Assembly: GCF_038452265.1 (NCBI RefSeq) | Contig: NZ_CP151843.1 | Location: 1,364,001 to 1,428,000 of the forward strand | Length of the DNA: 64,000 nucleotides | DNA from: Vibrio diazotrophicus | GTDB taxonomy: Bacteria; Pseudomonadota; Gammaproteobacteria; Enterobacterales; Vibrionaceae | Reading direction: 5' to 3' | Shown here: piece after piece, positions 9,391 to 18,503 of the stretch | How the letters are laid out: each line of letters opens with the position of its first letter | How positions within the stretch are numbered: the stretch's first letter is position 1 | The notes under the pieces: model-generated | Seen by the model: only the letters and a program-made list of their open reading frames with translations | Database searches by the model: none | Told to the model about the DNA's origin: nothing | Position numbers and translations under genes: made by a program

Positions 9391-10046
9391 TAAATCGCAT
9401 ATTTTATCTCTGCTGCTTTTTGATGTGTGCCAAAGCATTTGATGTCGCCATTATAACTTCAGTCAGTGCCGACTACAGTTCTGATATACAACAGTGTATT
9501 AATACCCGCTCTCGTATTGAACGACTAAGCTGCTTTGACCGAGTGTTTAATGTAGGTCTTCAGCAAGAAGGTCTCACTGAGCCTGAAAAATATCCTCACT
9601 CTTGGCTTAAGGCAATGAAAGGTATTGAAATGGAAGGTGGAAACTTAGTCTTGCTAACCGAAGGTGAAGGACGAGGTAGTAAAGTCTGGATTATATTGCC
9701 TGCTTTAAATCAAGAGACTCAATTCTCTAACAATGCCAAACCTATTTTGATGTTTAGTTGTATCGATAATTTGAGCCGTATCGAAATCGCTTTACCTTCA
9801 AGTGTTCAAGATGCCCGAGTAAAAGTGTCTTTGTCTAATCATGTTAGTCAGGTTTGGCGAAGTGACGATAGCGGCTTATTAATGTCCTCATCCCGTGGTC
9901 TTCCTGCCATTAACATGATGAAAGAGATCATGCATGAGCGCAGGCTATTGATTCGTTCAAACGCTCCATTCATAGATGGTTTGCAGTTTAATACTGAAGA
10001 GCTAAGCGGTTCGATTAATGCTCTGCGCCAAAGATGTGGGTGGTAA
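9387..10046 (+). CDS. vasI: VasI/TagO-type T6SS-associated secreted protein
   Basis: The 219-residue product starts with a short basic end and a hydrophobic signal peptide, likely cleaved near SVSA (about residue 24). The mature start has the family motif CINTRSRIERLSCFDRVF, which is typical of TagO/VasI. Its role in the periplasm is not well defined; homologues are conserved in vas-type T6SS operons. The start at 9387 overlaps the vasH stop. The in-frame start at 9363 would add eight charged residues before the signal peptide and is less likely. Confidence 0.87.
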   Translation: MINRIFYLCCFLMCAKAFDVAIITSVSADYSSDIQQCINTRSRIERLSCFDRVFNVGLQQEGLTEPEKYPHSWLKAMKGIEMEGGNLVLLTEGEGRGSKVWIILPALNQETQFSNNAKPILMFSCIDNLSRIEIALPSSVQDARVKVSLSNHVSQVWRSDDSGLLMSSSRGLPAINMMKEIMHERRLLIRSNAPFIDGLQFNTEELSGSINALRQRCGW

Positions 10047-10050
10047 CGAA

Positions 10051-11436
10051 ATGGACTTAGCTTATATTCGTAAGTGTGTTGTCTTACCAGTTTCAAAACA
10101 GAATCCAACCGGGGAGCGCTTAGTTGATGACCCCAATTTGGAGTTCATTGAAGAGCAGTTAATCAAAGTCGGTTCTTTATCTCACGCCACGGTCAAGTGG
10201 GACGAAGTGGAACATAGTGTGTTGAATTTGCTAAGAAATAAAAGCAAAGATATCAAACTGCTCGTCTATCTTCTTCAATGTTTACTCAATCAAGTAACTC
10301 CTGAACGTTTTATTATTTCTTTTCAAGCGATGACGGACTTTATTGATTGTTATTGGGAATCGAGTTTTCCGGTTTCTGGAGAGAAAGGTACTGCTTCGCG
10401 CAAGAAATATTTGGATCTAATGCTGCAACGTATTTCTCTCGTTATTGAGAAATTGGATTTCGCTCAGTTTGACCAACAGCAACGTAGCTCACTGAATGAT
10501 GGTGTGAATCGATGGTTTGAAGCTATTGAAGAAAAGCAGCCAGCGAACACTATAGTAAGCGCAGTAGTTGACTCAGTAGTCCGCGGATTGAAACGAGCGG
10601 AGCAACCTCAAATTCAAAAAACACAAGTTCAATCGCCTCAAGAAATGGACTCCTCTATCAAACAGGTTTCGCAGGATACTGCTGACGAAAATTCAACCAA
10701 AAAAACGGTATTAAAGCTCGCTAGTACTCTTTCAGAGCAGGAGTTTGGTGCTGAGTTATCGATTCGGCTGAGGCGTTACGCTATATGGGGAATGATATTT
10801 ACACATCCAGATCACCGGCCAGACGGAGAAACACTTCTACGAGCAATGCCCGCTGAACGTATTAAGGAGTATCAGGACCAACTTCGTTTTCCCTCAATGA
10901 GTTTGTGGAACAAAATTGAACACAGCCTGACGCTAGCGCCTTTTTGGTTTTCTGGACAATTTATGAGTTTTTCTGTTGCGCAGAGTATAGGTAAGCCTGA
11001 TTGGGCGATTGCGATTGCAGATGAAACCCACCGTTTTCTACAACGAATGCCATTTTTACATGAGTTGAAGTTTAAAGGTGGTGAACCTTTTGTCACCGAT
11101 GAAGTCCGAGCGTGGCTGAACAAGTACTCCCTTTCAAATGAATCCCAAATCCAAGGTGACTGGTCTGAAAGGCGCAGAGAAGCTTACTTACTGGCTAACG
11201 ATAAAGGTATTGCCGTTGCTTTAGATATGGTGAATGGGGGAATTAATTCAGCACAAAGTTATAAGGATCAATTTTATTGGCGATTGTTATCCGCGGATCT
11301 ACTAAGAGATAACCACCTCGGCGGAATAGCCAAATCTCAATATCAGTCTTTATATCAACAGCTTAAAAATATGGACATTTCAAACTGGGAAGCTGGTTTG
11401 TTAGAGCAACTAGAAAAACACTCAACGTCAGAGTAA
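10051..11436 (+). CDS. tssA: TssA (VasJ), T6SS tail-assembly chaperone
   Basis: This 461-residue protein has the ImpA N-terminal domain (roughly residues 5-125, with GTASRKKYLDLML near its end), a variable acidic linker near 185-220 and a C-terminal VasJ-type domain. TssA proteins start and cap sheath/tube polymerisation at the baseplate. The V. cholerae gene at this position (VCA0119, from memory) is the TssA. The start is ATG 10051, 4 bases after the vasI stop; an upstream in-frame ATG at 10018 lies inside vasI. No second ImpA-domain gene (VasL/TagA type) follows tssM. Confidence 0.88.
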   Translation: MDLAYIRKCVVLPVSKQNPTGERLVDDPNLEFIEEQLIKVGSLSHATVKWDEVEHSVLNLLRNKSKDIKLLVYLLQCLLNQVTPERFIISFQAMTDFIDCYWESSFPVSGEKGTASRKKYLDLMLQRISLVIEKLDFAQFDQQQRSSLNDGVNRWFEAIEEKQPANTIVSAVVDSVVRGLKRAEQPQIQKTQVQSPQEMDSSIKQVSQDTADENSTKKTVLKLASTLSEQEFGAELSIRLRRYAIWGMIFTHPDHRPDGETLLRAMPAERIKEYQDQLRFPSMSLWNKIEHSLTLAPFWFSGQFMSFSVAQSIGKPDWAIAIADETHRFLQRMPFLHELKFKGGEPFVTDEVRAWLNKYSLSNESQIQGDWSERRREAYLLANDKGIAVALDMVNGGINSAQSYKDQFYWRLLSADLLRDNHLGGIAKSQYQSLYQQLKNMDISNWEAGLLEQLEKHSTSE

Positions 11437-11452
11437 ACAAAGGACACAATTC

Positions 11453-14400
11453 ATGTGGAAATTTATTGTTGGAATAGTAGGGAAGTTAAAGCCTAGGTTT
11501 TTGGCATCGGTTCCTATTTTGCTGTTCACGGCTTTTATATTATTGAATGTCTTTATTTGGTGGAGTGGACCAAGCTTAACTGTTCTCGATTACCAACCGT
11601 TAGATACAGTGGTTGCTCGTATATTGGCAAGTAGCATGTTCACCCTGCTGATGTTTACATTATGGGGGCTATTGCAATGGAGGAAATTAGTTACCTATCA
11701 GCGTCAACAAAAGCATGAAGAAAACTTGCGGAAAGACCCGATAAAGGTACTTGAAGAGCACCAAGAAACGGAGCTCAATCAAGTCATTGAAAATTTGAAA
11801 AAGAATTTAGATAAACGCAACTATCTTTACGAGTTACCTTGGTACTTGGTTCTTGGACTTGAGAATGCTGGAAAAACGAGCTTAATTAACCGTTCGAGTC
11901 AGAACTTTGTTTTCTCTTCTGTAATGAGAGCAGCGGGGAAATCAAGTAGCAATCCATATTCCTTCGATTGGTGGATAGGTGACAATGCGATTGTTATTGA
12001 TCCAGATGGCGAGCTGCTAACGCAAGGTCATTACAGCGATGAAAACGATGGTGAGATGGAGCGACGTTTGTGGCTGCATTTTGTTGACTGGCTGGAAAGA
12101 ACGAGAAGTCGCCGTCCTCTTAATGGAATTGTACTCGCTCTTGATATCTCTCACCTAGCGGTCGCTTCCGTTTCTGAACGCAAAGCCTATGCAAGCCTCT
12201 TACGAGCACGCTTAAGAGAATTAATCGAGGCTCTTTCTACACGTTTACCCGTGTATATCACGTTAACTAAGCTGGATCTTATCTATGGTTTTGAGGCTTT
12301 TTTCAAACATTACACAAAGAATCAGCGTGAAGATGTATTAGGTTTTACATTCTCTCTGGATTCGATAACCAACTTAGATCAGTGGTTGGAGGAATTTAGT
12401 CAACAGTACTCTCAATTCACTGATCGGATCAACGATAGGCTACCGAGTATGGTTTGCGAACCAATGTCTTCTGAAGACCGTCATGCTATATACAGTTTTT
12501 CTCATCAACTATCGGGAATGAAGAGCATATTGATCGAGTTCTTTAAAGACGCTTTGAGTAGCGATCAGTTTTCGACCGCAGCTCTTGTTCGTGGTGCTTA
12601 CTTTACTTCTGTTTATCAACAAGGTGTACCGACCAACGCTTTTGATGATGCTGCTTCCCGTCGATATGGGTTGTCGCATGCTGTCAATGTCGCTCAGAAC
12701 GCCAAAAACTCTACCGTGTATTTTACGCAAAAATTGTTTAGCCACATTATTTATCCTGAGGCGGGGTTAGCATCTGATAACAATCGCGTAATGAAACAAA
12801 AAAGGAAGTTAGTGGGGCTTTCGCTCTTGGTATGTGGGCTTACCAGTGTGATGTTGATAGGTACTTGGCATAATCATTATCTATCGAATATCCAACATTC
12901 AGACGCGGTTCTCACCAAAGTAAATCACTATAAAAATCAATTTGAGTCAGCAAAAGAATCGGCTTCTCAACGTGAAATGCTTGAGTCTCTGAACAAGATA
13001 CGCGAAGCGACTTTAGAGTTTGGTTTCTTCAGAGACAAGTCCAAATATATTTCTGATTTTGGACTTTATCAGGGGCACACGATTGGACCAAAAGTAGAGG
13101 AAACCTATTTAAATCTATTGAAATTTAGATTCTTACCTAAGCTTATGGCGGATGCAATTGTCGATCTAGAGAGAGCTCAAACGGAAGATGAAAAACTTTC
13201 TGTGTTAAGAGTATTTCGCATGATGATTGATAACTCCGGAAGACATCAAGACTACGTGTTAGATCATTTTTCTAAGCGTTGGCAACGTGAGTTCACGGGG
13301 CAACGGGGTATTCAGGATGATTTACTTAAGCATTTAGATTATGCCTTGCACCATACTGACCTAGCAAAGGATAGGCAAAGGGGAAGCAAAGCAGCTGATA
13401 GAGTCATGAAACCATACGATACCGCTATTGCCAAAGTGCAAGCAGAGCTTTCGACGTTGCCTACAGATCAGCGTGTTTATCGAAACCTCAAGTTGCAAGC
13501 GCAATTGGTTTTAGGCCCCTCTATAAATCTACGTAGCTTGATTGGCCCCGCGTTTGATACCGTGTTTTCTGAACGCGTCTTAAATAGTGCGGGCTTCCAA
13601 ATTCCTCAGTTGCTAACTAAACAAGGGTTTGAAGATTATTTTATTCGTCAGTCTGAAGAGATTTCTGAATTAGCTTTGATTGACAGTTGGGTACTAGGGC
13701 AAGCTCAAAACACAAATTTTAGTGAGGCCGATAAAAGGGACTTGAAAGCCAAAATTCGTCAACTTTACTCAGATGATTACATAAATACATGGCAAAGTGC
13801 TTTGAATGAGTTAGATGTTAAATATTTTAACGATATTCATGATGCAGTTGCCGTGCTAGAGAGCATTACGGGTAACGCAGAGCCTTTTGAGCGTTTTCTG
13901 TTGACTGTAAGTGAAAACACACAACTGCTAAATGCGTTTAACCACACAGAAGAGAGCAAGAAACAACTAGTTAAAACGCCAAAATATGAGTTGGCTTCAT
14001 CAATAGAAGTTCGTTTTTCTGAATTGAGTAGTATGGTGACATCGAGTGATGGTAAGCCTTCTTACTTGGACGAAGTGATTGCAAGCGTTGAGGAAGTTAA
14101 GGCCTCTTTGCAGGAGATAAAGGAATCGCCTGACTCTGGAATGGCTGCTTTGAATGTTACTAAAGATCGCGTTAAGTTGTCTGACCGTGACCCGATTTAT
14201 ACTCTTAAACGAGTGGCATCTGGTCTACCCAGCCCACTTGACGCGATGTTTGCTAAAATTGCGGATGAAAGTTGGTATGTGATCAAACACGCCGCCATTA
14301 AACATCTGGAAGTGAGATGGCACGATGATGTTTATCAGACTTATCAGCAAAAGTTAGCTGGCAGGTATCCTTTTAATACAGCGTCGAGTAAAGATGTTTC

Positions 14401-14998
14401 CCTCAAGGATTTTGAAGCTTTTTTTGCTCCTAACGGTAAGCTTAATCGTTTTTATGTTGACCATTTAAAGGTTTTTATTGATGAGAATATTAATATTAAC
14501 GTCAATTCTGAGTCCGATTCATTAGTTCGTGCAGACGTTTTGCAACAGTTTGAACAGGCAGAAAAAATACGATCTGCTTTCTTTAATCGAAAAGGCATAT
14601 TGGACGTCAACTTTTCTGTAGAGCCACTGCGTTTGAGCAATAACAAGCGACGTAGTGTTTTGAATGTTGATGGGCAATATTTGTCCTATAGTCATGGACC
14701 AAGAGAAAGTGTGGAATTGATTTGGCCAAATACGTTACGAGACAATGCCGTTTCCAAAGTAACTTTGGTTCCAACCAAAGCGAACATTTCTCCACGCAGC
14801 TTAGATATCCAAGGGCCTTGGGCATTTTTCCGCCTGCTTGATAAAAGTGATGTTGTGGCTGCAAGTACCACTTCCGTCGACTATAAGTTTTCTGTAGATG
14901 AGGGAGAAATGATTTATAGAATTCACTCTGAATCAGATGCCAATCCTTTTACTGAGCGTTTGTTTAAGTCTTTTAAACTGTCAAATACGTTGTACTAG
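11453..14998 (+). CDS. tssM: TssM (VasK, IcmF family) T6SS inner-membrane protein
   Basis: This 1181-residue IcmF-family protein has two N-terminal transmembrane helices (about 17-38 and 57-78), a cytoplasmic GTPase-like domain with P-loop GLENAGKTS near residue 133, a third transmembrane helix (about 452-472) and a long periplasmic region ending in a beta-rich domain that contacts TssJ. The intact P-loop is notable because some TssM proteins lack it. It is preceded by AAAGGAC and lies 16 bases after tssA. It is the last T6SS gene here, with a strong terminator immediately downstream. Confidence 0.95.
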   Translation: MWKFIVGIVGKLKPRFLASVPILLFTAFILLNVFIWWSGPSLTVLDYQPLDTVVARILASSMFTLLMFTLWGLLQWRKLVTYQRQQKHEENLRKDPIKVLEEHQETELNQVIENLKKNLDKRNYLYELPWYLVLGLENAGKTSLINRSSQNFVFSSVMRAAGKSSSNPYSFDWWIGDNAIVIDPDGELLTQGHYSDENDGEMERRLWLHFVDWLERTRSRRPLNGIVLALDISHLAVASVSERKAYASLLRARLRELIEALSTRLPVYITLTKLDLIYGFEAFFKHYTKNQREDVLGFTFSLDSITNLDQWLEEFSQQYSQFTDRINDRLPSMVCEPMSSEDRHAIYSFSHQLSGMKSILIEFFKDALSSDQFSTAALVRGAYFTSVYQQGVPTNAFDDAASRRYGLSHAVNVAQNAKNSTVYFTQKLFSHIIYPEAGLASDNNRVMKQKRKLVGLSLLVCGLTSVMLIGTWHNHYLSNIQHSDAVLTKVNHYKNQFESAKESASQREMLESLNKIREATLEFGFFRDKSKYISDFGLYQGHTIGPKVEETYLNLLKFRFLPKLMADAIVDLERAQTEDEKLSVLRVFRMMIDNSGRHQDYVLDHFSKRWQREFTGQRGIQDDLLKHLDYALHHTDLAKDRQRGSKAADRVMKPYDTAIAKVQAELSTLPTDQRVYRNLKLQAQLVLGPSINLRSLIGPAFDTVFSERVLNSAGFQIPQLLTKQGFEDYFIRQSEEISELALIDSWVLGQAQNTNFSEADKRDLKAKIRQLYSDDYINTWQSALNELDVKYFNDIHDAVAVLESITGNAEPFERFLLTVSENTQLLNAFNHTEESKKQLVKTPKYELASSIEVRFSELSSMVTSSDGKPSYLDEVIASVEEVKASLQEIKESPDSGMAALNVTKDRVKLSDRDPIYTLKRVASGLPSPLDAMFAKIADESWYVIKHAAIKHLEVRWHDDVYQTYQQKLAGRYPFNTASSKDVSLKDFEAFFAPNGKLNRFYVDHLKVFIDENININVNSESDSLVRADVLQQFEQAEKIRSAFFNRKGILDVNFSVEPLRLSNNKRRSVLNVDGQYLSYSHGPRESVELIWPNTLRDNAVSKVTLVPTKANISPRSLDIQGPWAFFRLLDKSDVVAASTTSVDYKFSVDEGEMIYRIHSESDANPFTERLFKSFKLSNTLY

Positions 14999-15005
14999 TT
15001 GATAA

Positions 15006-15035
15006 AAAAGGAGCAAATCATTTGCTCCTTTTTAC
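15006..15035. terminator. Bidirectional terminator between tssM and yiaV
   Basis: The inverted repeat AAGGAGCAAA / TTTGCTCCTT has a very short loop and is flanked by A and T runs, so it can end transcription on both strands. It lies between the convergent tssM and YiaV-like genes and marks the 3' end of the T6SS operon. Confidence 0.85.
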
Positions 15036-15063
15036 TGTCCGTTTTATCCCTTTGAAAACAGGA

Positions 15064-16194
15064 TTAATGGTCTAGGTATAGGTAGTTTTGCCAGCTCTTC
15101 ATACGAATAAGCACTTTACGCATGATAGATACGTGTTCAAAGCTATCTGAATACACAGCAATTTCGGCGCTTGAACCTAGTGGTAGATTGTACTCGCTCA
15201 TATCATCAGTGAGTCTTAGTTTGACCATCACTCGGCCTTGCGTATTGATGGCCTGAGTACCCAACAGTGAACCTCTCGCCTGAACTTGGCCTTCAGCAAT
15301 CGCAGGGATGACATCAACAACTTCGCCTTTGAATACTTTACCCGGAAGCGATCTAAATACGAATTCTGCTTCAAAACCCGACTGTAAACGTTGCATAGAG
15401 TTTTGGCGGAAAGCGCCGTAGAAGTAGACATCCTCGGTGTGAACGAAAGTCATTACCGGAGCTAATGGTAGCGGTACAGCCATCATACCCGGACGTAGCG
15501 CCAGTTGAGTAACAAAGCCATCAGTAGGTGCGGTTACAACGGTTTGTTCTAGGTTGAACTGTGCTTGAGTTAGTTCAGCTTGAACGCGAGCTACGGTTGT
15601 GTTTTCACCGTTAATCTCAGACTCATACGCTAGTCGAGCAGACTCCTGACTCGCTTGCGCAGCTTCTAGAGAAGCTTGAGCCCCTTTGTATGCCTGATTG
15701 GTTGTATCGACTTGTTGAGCAGTAAATGCGCCACGTTTGAAGCCTTTTTCATAACGTTCAAACTCTCTTTTCGCTTTATCGCGAGCAGCCTCAGCTTTAG
15801 TGGTATTCGACACCGCTTCTTTGTAAACCGATTCTAACTGTAGAACTTGTTGCTGTGCTTCTGCAACCGCAGCTTCTTTACGCACAACTTCAGCTTGGAA
15901 TGGTGTTGGGTCGATTTTGAACAACACATCGCCTCTCTTCAGAGGCTGGTTTGGAACCACATTCACTTCGATAACCTTGCCGCGAACACCGGATACAATA
16001 GGCGTTGTGCTATAGGCTTGACCACCGATTGAGGTAAATGGGTGGTTGTAGTTCATAAGAAGAATCAGCGTACCAATCAGCACCACGCCACCTAATACAG
16101 CTGTAGGTACTGACCACTTGTTTAGAGGAATCTTGAAAATTTTAAAAATGGCAATACAAATCGCGGTGTAAGTCAGAATAAGTAACAAATCCAT
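15064..16194 (-). CDS. yiaV: YiaV/YibH-type HlyD-family membrane-fusion protein
   Basis: This 376-residue periplasmic adaptor is anchored by N-terminal hydrophobic helices (about 1-20 and 30-48). It has the half-lipoyl segments VRGKVIEVNVVPNQPLKRGDVLFKIDP and TAPTDGFVTQL, separated by an alanine-rich coiled coil (about 90-205). It ends in NYLYLDH, like E. coli YiaV. Such proteins belong to EmrA-like efflux or envelope pathways; the substrate is unknown and no transporter or TolC gene is adjacent. Its start overlaps the stop of the upstream yiaW by one base (TAATG). Confidence 0.88.
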   Translation of the reverse strand: MDLLLILTYTAICIAIFKIFKIPLNKWSVPTAVLGGVVLIGTLILLMNYNHPFTSIGGQAYSTTPIVSGVRGKVIEVNVVPNQPLKRGDVLFKIDPTPFQAEVVRKEAAVAEAQQQVLQLESVYKEAVSNTTKAEAARDKAKREFERYEKGFKRGAFTAQQVDTTNQAYKGAQASLEAAQASQESARLAYESEINGENTTVARVQAELTQAQFNLEQTVVTAPTDGFVTQLALRPGMMAVPLPLAPVMTFVHTEDVYFYGAFRQNSMQRLQSGFEAEFVFRSLPGKVFKGEVVDVIPAIAEGQVQARGSLLGTQAINTQGRVMVKLRLTDDMSEYNLPLGSSAEIAVYSDSFEHVSIMRKVLIRMKSWQNYLYLDH

Positions 16195-16574
16195 TATTTT
16201 TGCTCCTCTTCTTGAGCGGTCTCAGAAGCTTCAGGAGCTTGGTTTTGACTTAGTTTTGCGATTTCAGTTTTTAGCATGGCTACTTGTTGGGTCAATTCAT
16301 CGACACGTACATGGATATCGTGTGTTTCTTCCTGAAGTTTATGGAAACCCCAGCCTCGGTCTTCGCGCCATAGTGTTGCCCAAATCCATAAGAACGGCCA
16401 TAAAACGTGAAGAGTAAACAGGCTTACCCAGCCTGCCACGTGAATGGCATCTTGATGAGGGTGATTGCGCTCTTTAGCAATGTCGTACGGTATGTCATGG
16501 ATGACGATGATGCCGTAGAAAATCACCAAACACACAAATACCAACATACCTAGGGCAAAATAATCTAAAAACAT
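16194..16574 (-). CDS. yiaW: YiaW/YibI inner-membrane protein (DUF3302)
   Basis: This 126-residue protein starts with the strongly conserved MFLDYFALGML segment and contains YGIIVIHDIPYDIA and LHVLWPFLWIWATLWRE, matching the YiaW/YibI family. It has two predicted transmembrane helices (about 5-27 and 48-70) and a C-terminal coiled coil (about 88-115). It is the first gene of a two-gene operon with yiaV, a pairing also found in E. coli. AGGACC lies about 8 bases before the start. It may scaffold the adaptor; the exact role is unknown. Confidence 0.9.
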   Translation of the reverse strand: MFLDYFALGMLVFVCLVIFYGIIVIHDIPYDIAKERNHPHQDAIHVAGWVSLFTLHVLWPFLWIWATLWREDRGWGFHKLQEETHDIHVRVDELTQQVAMLKTEIAKLSQNQAPEASETAQEEEQK

Positions 16575-16922
16575 AGAGTGGTCCTATATAAATTGAATAC
16601 TTATAGTCGTGAATAACAAAGTGCTTACCACGTAAAATCATAGCCAATTATTAATGCACAGTTGGTAACTAATTAAAGTTAAGTCACATAGCTATGAGAA
16701 AACCGCAGATGAGTACCGTTTCGCCTATTAAAGCGTAGTACGTTTTTCTTTTACACCGTAGCGTATTCTACTTGCGAATTAACACAGTTGCATACGCCTA
16801 TTTGTAACTAAGTCACTCCTAACTACCTGTTCAGTGTGAAATTATTCGATCTTGGGCAAAGTATCGATTTTCAACATAGTGACACTAAGACAGGAATCAA
16901 AACTCTGCGAAATATCGAAGAA
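16575..16922. other. Intergenic region upstream of yiaW
   Basis: This 348-base stretch lies between yiaW, transcribed leftward from 16574, and the end of the diguanylate cyclase gene at 16923. It should hold the yiaW promoter, but I see no clear palindrome, terminator or convincing open reading frame. Confidence 0.5.
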
Positions 16923-18500
16923 CTATTCTGAACAGACTTGGTTTCGCCCATTTGCTTTTGCGCGATACAAGGCTTTATCTGCACGATAGAAGGTTCTTTG
17001 CGTATTTTCGCCTTCTTTGTTTAACGTAATCCCGATACTGACGGTTAATCCTCGTTCACCAAGGATATCCTGCCAGTGATATTTGAAGATTCGTTCACGG
17101 AATGCTTCTGCAGCGGCTTGCGCTTGTTCTAACGTCATGTTTTCAAGAATGACCAAGAACTCTTCACCGCCATAGCGAACACAAGAGGCTTGCGGGAAGT
17201 TGAAGTGTTCCGCCAATTCACTTGAAACATTGACTATAGCTTTGTCACCGACAAGATGACTAAGTTCATCATTAATGGATTTAAAGTGGTCAATATCCAC
17301 GACTAAGAAAGCAAAAGGGGTTTCGTTGTGGAGCAGCTCTTTGAGCTTGCCGTCCAACCAACGGCGATTGTGCAATTTGGTGAGAGGATCGGTTAAGACG
17401 TCTTGTTGCAGACGCGCAACCGCATTTTTGTGGTGTTCCGTGGTTTCTTTCAGCTCTTGGTTTTCAAGTTCTGAAACGATCAATTTTAGTTGCAGTTCAA
17501 ATCTCGATAAACGGCGCAACTGTGTTGCCCCAAGCTCAGCAATGGGAATTTTTTGTATTAGCTCTGATTCAATATCAAACGCTTCACGCTCATAACGTAA
17601 GGCTTCTTTATAGAGGCCTTGACGTTCAAAAATACGGCTGAAAGTTTTGTATAAACCTTTTTCCAGCACAGGTGAAGGAAAGCGTTTCAAGCGCTTTTCA
17701 GTGCCAAACAACAGCATATTGGACAATTCTGGTTTGCCCAACTCTAGAAAACATTTTGCCCGTTCAACTCGAACCATATTGGCAAGCCAGTACGAATGAA
17801 TGTTGCCCGGAGAAAACTGAATCATCGACAAGGTTCGAAGCGCTTGTTCTATCTCACCTTGGTGACGATATATCTTGGCTTCGTATAAAATGGTTTGTCC
17901 GGCAAGAATTTTGTCACTGACAAGAATACTGAGCTCTTCACACTCTTGCACCAGTTCATCAGCTTCATCAAATCGGCCGAGGCTTACATAGCAGGCAAGC
18001 ATATAGAGCTTGTATCGCAATCTTAAAGAACGGCTGCTGATGGCGTGGTCAAGGCTGTCAATCTTGAGGTAGTAGCTCATTGCCCTGCGGTGATCACCAT
18101 AGGCATCACACAAGTTACCCATGCCTAGTATTGCTAGGACATAGTCATCGATGTAACGATACTCAACAGCTAAACCTGAAGAAGAGATGTGTTCTTGCAG
18201 TGCCTCTACGTAATCGCCATTTTCAATCAGGAGTTCCGCAAGACTGTTTTTAACCGACAGGATGAGTTCTGCGTTGTCTGAATCTAACAAATTAAGTGCA
18301 GATCTTAGCTCACTGATACTGTTCTGGATTTGTCGCATTTCAGCGTGGAACTCTGCACTGACAATAAAACAGAGTGCTTTCTCTTCTTTGGTGGAAGCTA
18401 TGGTTCTGCGAACTTTGCCCCAGAAGGCAACTGCCTCTTCACCGCTTACTGATATCGCGTCTAACCCTGCTTCTTGAACTTTATTGAGTAGTGCTTCCAT
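16923..18500 (-). CDS. TPR-containing diguanylate cyclase (GGDEF)
   Basis: This 525-residue protein has a long helical region with TPR-like units (about 40-330, for example the pairs around YVEALQEH and FDEADELVQ), a short coiled coil (about 325-360) and a C-terminal GGDEF domain (about 360-525). The active-site loop reads RYGGEEF, and DPLTKLHNRRW opens the domain, so c-di-GMP synthesis is likely. No RxxD inhibitory site precedes GGEEF. No transmembrane segment or signal peptide is seen, so it should be cytoplasmic. The ribosome-binding site GGAGGAAT sits inside the end of the upstream gene, which implies coupled translation. Confidence 0.88.
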   Translation of the reverse strand: MEALLNKVQEAGLDAISVSGEEAVAFWGKVRRTIASTKEEKALCFIVSAEFHAEMRQIQNSISELRSALNLLDSDNAELILSVKNSLAELLIENGDYVEALQEHISSSGLAVEYRYIDDYVLAILGMGNLCDAYGDHRRAMSYYLKIDSLDHAISSRSLRLRYKLYMLACYVSLGRFDEADELVQECEELSILVSDKILAGQTILYEAKIYRHQGEIEQALRTLSMIQFSPGNIHSYWLANMVRVERAKCFLELGKPELSNMLLFGTEKRLKRFPSPVLEKGLYKTFSRIFERQGLYKEALRYEREAFDIESELIQKIPIAELGATQLRRLSRFELQLKLIVSELENQELKETTEHHKNAVARLQQDVLTDPLTKLHNRRWLDGKLKELLHNETPFAFLVVDIDHFKSINDELSHLVGDKAIVNVSSELAEHFNFPQASCVRYGGEEFLVILENMTLEQAQAAAEAFRERIFKYHWQDILGERGLTVSIGITLNKEGENTQRTFYRADKALYRAKANGRNQVCSE

Positions 18501-18503
18501 CGA

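Noticed and set aside
16575..16922. Possible small RNA in the yiaW upstream region
   Set aside because: No terminator hairpin with T run and no conserved motif could be seen.
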